Assembly (NCBI GenBank): GCA_019307665.1
Contig: JAFDJC010000187.1
Coordinates: 1-6,353 of the forward strand
DNA length: 6,353 nt
Origin: Deltaproteobacteria bacterium
GTDB taxonomy: Bacteria; Desulfobacterota; Desulfobacteria; Desulfobacterales; SURF-7
Direction of reading: 5' to 3'
Positions 1 through 5,471 of this stretch are shown here, one piece after another. Position 1 is the first letter of the stretch. Each line of letters begins with the position of its first letter. A program made the position numbers and the translations under genes. The notes beneath the pieces are model-generated. The model ran no database searches. It was not told the DNA's origin and saw only the letters and a list, made by a program, of their open reading frames with translations.

Positions 1-92
1 TAAATAAGCGTTCAGCAGCACTGCACCCCAAGAGTATTTGATTCGCGACACATCAAAAAACCTACACATTTGGCATTTGTCTCTATTCGGGA

Positions 93-1232
93 TTAGACGA
101 GTTGTGCCAGAAACTTTATTGCCGGCAAAAAATGAATATTGTTTTTGTCCAGAATGTCGTCTTTTCCTGTGAGGTCTATTTGTAAAGCCTCTGCCTGTGC
201 AAAACGCTGTTTAAGGTATTTTAGCGAGCGGCCGGGGTTGTTGCGCCGCGACGTTTTACATTCAATGAACTGCAGAGGTTTTCCATCCTCCATAATCACA
301 AAATTTACTTCCCGACGATCGATATCGCGAAAGTAACGCAGTTCCAAATCCCGCCCCTCAGTATCCTGGAGAAAATGGCACCATTTAAGAAGGTGACAGG
401 CCACCAGATTTTCAAAGCGGGCCCCGGGGTCTTTGACCACAGTCCAGTCAAGATGGTAATGCTTGGCTTCTTTTTTCACCGCCCGTATTAACGGGCTGCC
501 AAAAGGATAAATTCTGAAAAGCATGTAGAGGTTTTCAAGAATTTGCACCCACCTGGCCACTGTCTGATGAGCAACTTGGAGGTCTTCTCTTAAACTGTTA
601 ATGGATAACGGTGATCCCACCAGATCCGGAAGCCTCAGGACAAGCTGCTGGACAAGGGCGATGTCTTTGACTTTTTCCAGGTCTTGTAAATCCTCGGTGA
701 CCAGCCTTGTCCGGTATTCCCGGCTCCACCGTTTGGTCTCCTTTTCAGAGGCGAGAAAGAAGGGTTCAGGAAAACCGCTGAAGGCAAGAAGGTCTTCAAG
801 GTCAGACAGAGCGGTGCCGCCAATTTCGGCAAAAGAAAGGGGGTGCAAGCGATGAAAATGATACCGGCCCTGGAGGGCATCACCACCGTGGCGATAATGG
901 TCAAGCCGGGCACTGCCGGTGACCATGATTTGCAGATGATCCCCCCTTTTATCATAAAGTCCTTTAACTGTCTGCCGCCAGCGGGAATATTTATGGATCT
1001 CATCAAGAACCAACATTCCCTCACCTGCCGGAAAACGATCCTTGAGGATTTTTTCTCTGTCCTCTGCTGCGTCCCAATTGAGATATCTTGTTTCAATATC
1101 CTGCCTGAAATCCTTAAGTAATTTTTTTGCTATTGTGGTTTTTCCACTCTGCCTCGGTCCTGCCAGAAACACCATTTTCCTGGCAAGATCACTGGTAATT
1201 ACAGGTTCCACATAACGTATTTTCTCTTTCAT
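93..1232 (-). CDS. AAA-type ATPase with C-terminal DUF4143 domain
   Basis: This is a complete ATP-binding protein of about 379 residues from the family with an AAA_14-like N-terminus and a DUF4143 C-terminus. Seen: a Walker A loop GPRQSGKTT (residues 25-33), a Walker B strand MLVLDE (73-78), and a sensor-1-like MVTGSAR (103-109). A helical region follows, with SLREDLQVAHQTVARW (213-228) resembling a winged helix. Near the C-terminus come REVNFVI and FIECK, matching the PD-(D/E)xK-like core strands of DUF4143. I chose ATG at 1232, which has GAGG 5 bases upstream on the minus strand; GTG at 1238 is in frame and possible (381 aa). Known of the family: widespread and patchily distributed, substrate generally unknown, some members suspected to be toxin-antitoxin or mobile cargo. 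The gene is divergent from the redox operon and appears GC-richer than it, so it is probably unrelated. Its specific function is unknown. No signal peptide or membrane segment is seen. Confidence 0.88.
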   Translation of the reverse strand: MKEKIRYVEPVITSDLARKMVFLAGPRQSGKTTIAKKLLKDFRQDIETRYLNWDAAEDREKILKDRFPAGEGMLVLDEIHKYSRWRQTVKGLYDKRGDHLQIMVTGSARLDHYRHGGDALQGRYHFHRLHPLSFAEIGGTALSDLEDLLAFSGFPEPFFLASEKETKRWSREYRTRLVTEDLQDLEKVKDIALVQQLVLRLPDLVGSPLSINSLREDLQVAHQTVARWVQILENLYMLFRIYPFGSPLIRAVKKEAKHYHLDWTVVKDPGARFENLVACHLLKWCHFLQDTEGRDLELRYFRDIDRREVNFVIMEDGKPLQFIECKTSRRNNPGRSLKYLKQRFAQAEALQIDLTGKDDILDKNNIHFLPAIKFLAQLV

Positions 1233-1370
1233 TTTCACCTCAACCTTAAAATAGTCGCGAGTAATTTCAAGTACACCTTAAACTACAACGACAGAAATTT
1301 CAATAATTAAGAAAATAATCACAACAATCACGATTATTACGTTTACGCCACTTAATTTGGCACATATAAT

Positions 1371-1407
1371 TAGGGCACTATCGCCCCAACGGGACTCCAG
1401 TGCCCTA
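1371..1407. repeat. Inverted repeat, 9-bp arms, in the divergent spacer
   Basis: TAGGGCACT (1371-1379) is exactly complementary to AGTGCCCTA (1399-1407), with a 19-base centre. The dyad extends by TAAT outside each arm if one unpaired T is allowed on the left. The centre contains CCCC-AAC-GGG, which could form a small inner stem. No T-run follows either arm, so it is not a typical intrinsic terminator. It lies about 280 bp from the first operon gene and about 140 bp from the ATPase start. It could be a regulator binding site, a REP/MITE-like remnant, or a structured leader element; nothing here decides between them. Confidence 0.6.
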
Positions 1408-1573
1408 TTACTGATCAGCGACTGTTATAACGCCCGAATGACGACAATTAAAATTCCCTAAAATTGATCAAAAAATAGCTTTTTCATTTGCCGATTCAGC
1501 TCAGCCCTTGAACGTACTACGATTGTTTGATTTTAACTCTGATTTTTGGGGAATGTCCTGATTTATTTTTATC

Positions 1574-1630
1574 TTGACAATTCATATAAAAATGATAGGA
1601 ATATATACTACTTTCTCAATAGGATATAAT
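1574..1630 (+). promoter_or_regulatory. Candidate sigma-70 promoter region for the DRTGG-Hdr operon
   Basis: The best-spaced pair is TTCATA (1581-1586) and TATACT (1604-1609) with a 17-base spacer; each hexamer is close to consensus. A perfect TTGACA lies at 1574-1579 but is 24 bases from TATACT, too far to pair with it. A perfect TATAAT lies at 1625-1630 but has only a poor -35 (TATATA, 1602-1607). The region is so AT-rich that chance matches are expected. Transcription from here would give a leader of roughly 50-75 bases before the ATG at 1689. Confidence 0.35.
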
Positions 1631-1688
1631 AAAAGCATTCAACAAAACCGGCATTGATAAATAACCGACTGATATTATAAGGTTAAAA

Positions 1689-2030
1689 ATGACAGTTAAA
1701 GATTTAATAGAACGTTTTGGAATGCATCTGGCCGCCGGACGACAAGGGCTGGACAAAGAAATAAAAGGGGGTTATTGCGGTGATTTATTGAGCGATGTTA
1801 TGGGCAACTCACCGCAAGGATGTGTTTGGCTTACCATTCAGACGCATCAAAACATAGTGACCGCAGCGGTTATCCGCGAAATGGCCGCCATTATTCTGAC
1901 AGGTGGGAAAACTCCGGATGAAGAAACTCTTCAGAAGGCGGATGAGGAAGGCATGCCTGTCCTACTTTGGCCCGGTACGTCTTACGATCTTGCAGGCAGG
2001 CTTTATTCTGATGAAGGCATAAAGAATTAA
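1689..2030 (+). CDS. DRTGG-domain protein (small, stand-alone)
   Basis: This protein of 113 residues is almost entirely one DRTGG-like domain, the module also found upstream of the kinase domain in some HPr kinase/phosphorylase-like and CBS/phosphotransacetylase-associated proteins. Seen: the signature region GGYCGDLLSDVMGN (27-40), then WLTIQTH (47-53), a hydrophobic strand MAAIILTGGKTPDEETL (65-81), and GMPVLLWPG (88-96). No P-loop or kinase domain follows, so a 'serine kinase' label would be misleading. ATG at 1689 follows a weak AAGG at 1679-1682. It is the first gene of the run and lies 21 bp before the histidine kinase. Known: stand-alone DRTGG proteins recur beside hydrogenase, NuoE/F-like and Hdr genes in anaerobes, often with regulatory ATPases and PHP proteins; their biochemical role is not established. 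A regulatory or ligand-binding role is my inference. Confidence 0.82.
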   Translation: MTVKDLIERFGMHLAAGRQGLDKEIKGGYCGDLLSDVMGNSPQGCVWLTIQTHQNIVTAAVIREMAAIILTGGKTPDEETLQKADEEGMPVLLWPGTSYDLAGRLYSDEGIKN

Positions 2031-2051
2031 AATTGCTTAGGAAAAAGGTCA

Positions 2052-3113
2052 ATGATTCAAGTACAAAACCATTCCAAAGTGTTAGATTTATCTTTTCAAA
2101 GTATAATTGATCTTCTCCCATGTTATCTTACCATTCAGGATCGTGACATGAGGATCTTATTTGCAAATCAAACTTTTAAAAATGATTTCGGTGACAGGGT
2201 CGGCGAACACTGCTACGAGGTCTATAAGGAATCTTCGGTTAAATGTCCCACATGCCCCTTAGAACAAACTTTTAAAGGTAAAAAGGTCTATATAAATGAA
2301 CAAACTTTTCAATTGCCCCAAAAAAAAATATGTCAAGCACTGGTCCACTCCGCACCCATTTTCGATGACAACGGCAATATCATTGCCGCTGTTGAACTCG
2401 CCATTAACGTAACGGATCTTAAACAAGTGCTTAAGGAATTGACGTTCCTGGGTCAGTCAATCGCTTTTTTATCTCATGGAATTAAAAATATCCTTGAGGG
2501 ACTGCAGGGCGGCGCTTATGTGGTGGATGAAGGAATTAACGGCAAAGATATGGCACTTGCTATAAAAGGGTGGAACATTGTTAAAAAAAATATCTTTGAT
2601 ATCACAGATGTCGTACAAAATATTTTGTACGCATCTAAAAACAGACCGCTTAATTACAAAAAGGTTTCTCCTGTTGAAATAGTAAATGGCTCTGTTGAAT
2701 TATTCCGGGAAAAAGCAGTGCATATGGGCATTGATTTGCAAATTGAAGCAGCTCCTGACTTACCTCTTGTCAATATAGATACCTTTGCCACTCGTCGAAT
2801 GTTGAACAATCTTATCTGGAATGCCCTTGAAGCCTGCATCAAGGATAACAAAGAGGGTTCCCATATCGTGGTCGTTAGAACCGGCCTTTACGATAAATCA
2901 CATTTCCACTTTGAGGTTGAAGACAATGGCATCGGGATGGACGAAATAACAAAAGGTAATATTTTTGAGGAATTTTTTTCTACAAAAGGGAGCAGCGGCA
3001 CGGGACTGGGACTTGCAGTGGTTGAAAAAATTGTCAATAAACATGGCGGTGTAATCGAAGTCGAAACCGGACCGGGAAAAGGCACTTTATTCAGAATTAT
3101 ATTAAAAATATAG
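2052..3113 (+). CDS. Soluble PAS-domain sensor histidine kinase
   Basis: This 353-residue kinase has an N-terminal PAS domain (about 12-125) followed by a histidine kinase core. Seen: PAS features LTIQDRDMRILFANQTF (26-42); a cysteine motif C54-X10-C65-X2-C68-P plus C94 that could bind a metal or Fe-S cluster or act as a thiol switch; the phosphoacceptor region SHGIKNIL with His142; the N box LNNLIWNALEA (251-261, Asn257); the G1 box DNGIGM (291-296); the F box FEEFFSTK (305-312); and the G2 box GTGLGL (316-321). It has no transmembrane segment, so it should sense an intracellular signal. The H-box carries Gly rather than the usual acidic residue after His. AGGA at 2039-2042 lies 9 bases before the ATG. 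The response regulator begins 42 bp downstream and is the obvious partner. Redox sensing is inferred from the cysteines and the Hdr neighbours. The coding sequence contains a 20-bp perfect palindrome. Confidence 0.92.
   Translation: MIQVQNHSKVLDLSFQSIIDLLPCYLTIQDRDMRILFANQTFKNDFGDRVGEHCYEVYKESSVKCPTCPLEQTFKGKKVYINEQTFQLPQKKICQALVHSAPIFDDNGNIIAAVELAINVTDLKQVLKELTFLGQSIAFLSHGIKNILEGLQGGAYVVDEGINGKDMALAIKGWNIVKKNIFDITDVVQNILYASKNRPLNYKKVSPVEIVNGSVELFREKAVHMGIDLQIEAAPDLPLVNIDTFATRRMLNNLIWNALEACIKDNKEGSHIVVVRTGLYDKSHFHFEVEDNGIGMDEITKGNIFEEFFSTKGSSGTGLGLAVVEKIVNKHGGVIEVETGPGKGTLFRIILKI
2607..2635. repeat. 20-bp perfect palindrome within the histidine kinase gene
   Basis: CGTACAAAAT (2612-2621) is followed immediately by its exact reverse complement ATTTTGTACG (2622-2631). 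Beyond one unpaired T (2611), GATG (2607-2610) also matches CATC (2632-2635), so the dyad covers 28 paired bases. As RNA it can form a stem with an AUAU loop; as DNA it looks like a dimeric regulator site. It encodes DVVQNILYAS of the dimerisation/phosphotransfer region, so it is fully inside coding sequence. Whether it has a function or is chance under coding constraint cannot be told from this window. Confidence 0.6.
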
Positions 3114-3128
3114 ACGGGTAGCAAAGGG

Positions 3129-3152
3129 TTCTTAATAGACTATTAAGGGGGG
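3129..3152 (+). promoter_or_regulatory. 17-bp palindrome abutting the response regulator ribosome binding site
   Basis: CTTAATAG (3131-3138), one A, then CTATTAAG (3140-3147) form a perfect interrupted palindrome. In RNA it would fold as CUUAAUA/UAUUAAG with a GAC loop, extendable by two U-G pairs (3129-3130 with 3148-3149). It runs directly into the Shine-Dalgarno stretch AAGGGGGG (3145-3152), which precedes ATG 3156. The hairpin would occupy the left half of that site. It could tune translation of the response regulator relative to the kinase, or be an operator for autoregulation. It is not a terminator, since no T-run follows. The pairing is exact; function is inferred. Confidence 0.5.
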
Positions 3153-3155
3153 CTT

Positions 3156-3617
3156 ATGGATAAGAAGATAAAAATAGTTTTGGTTGATGACAATGAAGAT
3201 TATCTTTTTACTATGAAAACATTTTTAGAAAGAAATGGTTTCGAGGCATTATCGGCTACCAACGAGCAAGATGGCGTCGAGCTGATCCAAAAGGAACACC
3301 CTGATATTGTTCTTTTGGATGTCATGATGGAAAGCCTTTTTTCCGGATTTGAGGTATGCAGGGCCATAAGAACTAATCCCGATACTGAAGAAATTCCCAT
3401 TATAGGGATATCAGCGATGGGCGAAGCTTTGAATATCGAATTTGACCAATGGCGTGACTATCAATATTTCAGCCCGAATGAATTTGTTGAAAAACCGGTT
3501 GACAAAGAAAATCTTCTCTCTGTCATAAAAGAAGTACTGCAAAAAGCCAAGAAAGATCAAAAACGGCCCAAATGGAAAAAAGATTTAGATGAGAGTTATA
3601 AAAAAGGGCAATACTGA
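3156..3617 (+). CDS. Single-domain response regulator (CheY-like receiver)
   Basis: This 153-residue protein is a receiver domain with a short lysine-rich tail and no output domain. Seen: the acidic pair D11/D12 in VLVDDNEDY, phosphoacceptor D55 in IVLLDVMM, Ser86 in IIGISAMG at the switch position, and K113-P114 in FVEKPVD. Two departures from the canonical receiver stand out. The loop after D55 reads MMESLFSGFEV, lacking the usual Met-Pro-Gly pattern. The stretch between Ser86 and Lys113 is a few residues longer than in CheY, with an aromatic segment QWRDYQYFSPNEF. The tail (about 131-153) is highly charged. ATG 3156 has a strong AAGGGGGG site, beside which lies a palindrome. It is the likely phosphorylation target of the kinase 42 bp upstream. 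With no DNA-binding domain, it probably acts by protein-protein contact, passes phosphate on, or controls a partner enzyme. Confidence 0.92.
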   Translation: MDKKIKIVLVDDNEDYLFTMKTFLERNGFEALSATNEQDGVELIQKEHPDIVLLDVMMESLFSGFEVCRAIRTNPDTEEIPIIGISAMGEALNIEFDQWRDYQYFSPNEFVEKPVDKENLLSVIKEVLQKAKKDQKRPKWKKDLDESYKKGQY

Positions 3618-3691
3618 TTTACTAAAAGATAATTCGCATGTAAAAACCACAAATTAGCCCGCTGCAGAATTAAAGATAGAGGACTATATTG

Positions 3692-5455
3692 ATGGCATTC
3701 CGCATAATGCTTTACACCTCAATAACAATCTTCGTCGTTGGTTTGATATACAAATTTTTTACCTGGTTCAATCACAGCATCAGCATTGCGGATAAAACAA
3801 TAAAACCGTCCAAAAGAGTATTTTCTGCTATTGCAGGAATATTGAAAGTCATTTTCAGTGCCAAAATCCTGGTTCTTTTTAAAGTTTTTATTTTCGAGGT
3901 GCTATTCCAAGGAAGTATTCTGAAATCAAATTTCACCCGATGGCTGACGCACATGCTGATATTTATAGGGTTTATGCTATTGCTTCTGATGCATGCCCTT
4001 GAATCAATAATCAGCGAATCTCTTTTCAGTGAATATTATTCAACATTAAACCCATTTTTATTCTTAAGAGAGTTCTTTGGCGTCCTGGTACTTGCCGGTG
4101 TCTGCATTGCCCTTTATCGACGACTCATTTCATCTCCTCCCCGTCTCAGGACCAATGCCGGAGATACATACGCTATCATTATTTTGGCAGCTATTATGAT
4201 TTCAGGTATACTATTGGAAGGGATCAAAATCACATCCCATACCGAGTTTATGATCATGGTTGAGGATTATGCAGGCCTTGACGATGAAGAAGAGATTACG
4301 GCCCTTGAGAGCGTGTGGGTAAATAGTTACGGTCTCGTTTCTCCGAATGTCAATGGCATTTTTGATGAAGAAATACTGGAACAAGGCCGTGAGATTAACG
4401 AAGAGAGTTGTGTCGACTGCCATTCTTCCAACAAATGGGCCTTTACAGGGTTTGCCATGGCCAAAATCCTGAAGCCGGTAGCATTAACGCTGGACAGGCT
4501 TGGGGGGAGCACCATATTCTGGTATATTCATATCACTTTGTGCTTTCTCGGCCTTGCTTATCTTCCTTTCAGCAAAATGTTTCACATAATTGCCACCCCT
4601 GTGAGTATTCTGGCAAATGCGGTTATGGAAGAGGGGAAATCAGATCCGGCAAACATTGTTACCAGGCAAATAATTGAACTAGATGCATGTACCCATTGCG
4701 GGGCTTGCAGTTTAAGCTGTTCTGCGGGGATGTTATTTGAAGCTTTAGGCAATGAATATATTCTTCCTTCCGAGAAAATGGCTTTTCTGAAACTCCTGAC
4801 TTCTTCGAAAAAACTCACCCCGGAGGAGTTGAAAGTTATCCGGGAAGGCGTTTACCTATGCACGAATTGTGATAGATGCACAGTTGTTTGTCCATCGGGA
4901 ATCAACTTGAAGGAATTGTGGTTTAACGTGAGGGAGTCCTTAATCCTGAGAGGATATCCTGAGCCGGCAATCTTATCACCGCTGTCTTTTTTCAGGGGTT
5001 TAAAACGGGATTTAATAAACGATGATGACTATGCCGGGCCTTTGAAAGCAGCCCTGCAATCCGTGACTGTCGATTTTGAGATCACCGTGCAGAGCGATAA
5101 GCCTTTAGTTTTGAATGATTCTAAAGTAGATGAAATTTCAAGTAAAATAAAAGACAATACATATACATATTGTTTTGACTGTCAGAATTGTACAGCGTTA
5201 TGTCCTGTGGTGGAAAATTATGACAGGCCAAATGAATCTCTGGATCTATTACCGCACCAGATTATGCGTTGCCTGGGCCTTGGGCTTACTGAAATGGCTT
5301 CAGGGTCGAGAATGCTCTGGGAATGTCTGACCTGTTATAAATGCCAGGAACACTGCCCACAGAAAGTAGCGGTTTGCGATCTTTTTTTTCAATTAAAGAA
5401 TCTTGCAGCAAAGAAAAAACAATTAATTAGAAGTGGCTTTGTTTCAACTGATTAA
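3692..5455 (+). CDS. Membrane cytochrome b/c-like protein fused to two [4Fe-4S] dicluster domains (HdrE/HdrC-like)
   Basis: This protein of 587 residues is an Hdr-related membrane electron carrier. The first part has five likely helices (about 6-24, 83-103, 123-143, 159-179, 272-292), as in NarI/HdrE/DsrM-type cytochromes. His87, His101, His280 and His298 are good candidates for two heme b groups. The loop at 180-271 is acidic and carries CVDCH (240-244), a c-type heme motif; the positive-inside pattern places this loop outside. After the last helix come four CxxCxxCxxxC motifs: 333-343, 390-400, 494-504 and 545-555. The first pair resembles the ferredoxin domain of HdrD/ETF:quinone-oxidoreductase proteins; the second pair resembles HdrC. 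ATG 3692 is preferred because AGAGGA (3678-3683) lies 8 bases upstream; TTG at 3689 is adjacent. The HdrB-like gene follows after 16 bp. Likely role: transfers electrons between quinone or periplasmic cytochromes and a cytoplasmic Hdr-type site. Donor and acceptor are unknown. Confidence 0.87.
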   Translation: MAFRIMLYTSITIFVVGLIYKFFTWFNHSISIADKTIKPSKRVFSAIAGILKVIFSAKILVLFKVFIFEVLFQGSILKSNFTRWLTHMLIFIGFMLLLLMHALESIISESLFSEYYSTLNPFLFLREFFGVLVLAGVCIALYRRLISSPPRLRTNAGDTYAIIILAAIMISGILLEGIKITSHTEFMIMVEDYAGLDDEEEITALESVWVNSYGLVSPNVNGIFDEEILEQGREINEESCVDCHSSNKWAFTGFAMAKILKPVALTLDRLGGSTIFWYIHITLCFLGLAYLPFSKMFHIIATPVSILANAVMEEGKSDPANIVTRQIIELDACTHCGACSLSCSAGMLFEALGNEYILPSEKMAFLKLLTSSKKLTPEELKVIREGVYLCTNCDRCTVVCPSGINLKELWFNVRESLILRGYPEPAILSPLSFFRGLKRDLINDDDYAGPLKAALQSVTVDFEITVQSDKPLVLNDSKVDEISSKIKDNTYTYCFDCQNCTALCPVVENYDRPNESLDLLPHQIMRCLGLGLTEMASGSRMLWECLTCYKCQEHCPQKVAVCDLFFQLKNLAAKKKQLIRSGFVSTD

Positions 5456-5471
5456 AGATCGGAATAAACTT

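Larger units (their letters stand above)
1233..1688. other. Divergent AT-rich intergenic region
   Basis: This gap of about 450 bp separates the minus-strand ATPase from the plus-strand operon. No reading frame with a believable start, ribosome binding site and protein-like composition is seen on either strand. It contains an inverted repeat at 1371-1407, a small GCCA-N7-TGGC dyad at 1347-1361, many short A/T tracts, and promoter-like hexamers close to the downstream gene. No tRNA, recognisable riboswitch or transposon end was found. It should hold promoters for both divergent genes; I could not place one convincingly for the ATPase. Confidence 0.7.

Noticed and set aside
1..92. Terminator or gene end downstream of the ATPase
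   Set aside because: There is an A-run (T-run on the minus strand) at about 55-60 and a weak GTCT/AGAC pairing, but no stem directly precedes the T-run, and the stretch is too short to support a coding call.
139..1121. Plus-strand and alternative-frame open frames across the ATPase gene (139-336, 601-855, 843-1121, and 635-1096 on the minus strand)
   Set aside because: They lie inside a gene with intact Walker motifs and full domain structure, and their translations have no recognisable domains and irregular composition.
1358..1376. Possible sigma-54 promoter starting TTGGCAC
   Set aside because: The -24-like TGGCAC is present, but the -12 element at the required distance reads ATTA rather than TTGC.
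1468..1486. A-run/T-run pairing around AAAAAATAGCTTTTT as a terminator or hairpin
   Set aside because: The stem would be A-T only, with no GC core, and no gene ends nearby to need a terminator.
1891..2121. Minus-strand 76-codon frame across the DRTGG/kinase junction
   Set aside because: It overlaps two well-supported plus-strand genes, and the translation is low-quality with no domain.
3605..3633. Internal promoter before the membrane protein gene, based on GATAAT at 3628-3633
   Set aside because: No acceptable -35 hexamer lies 16-18 bases upstream; AT-rich chance match.
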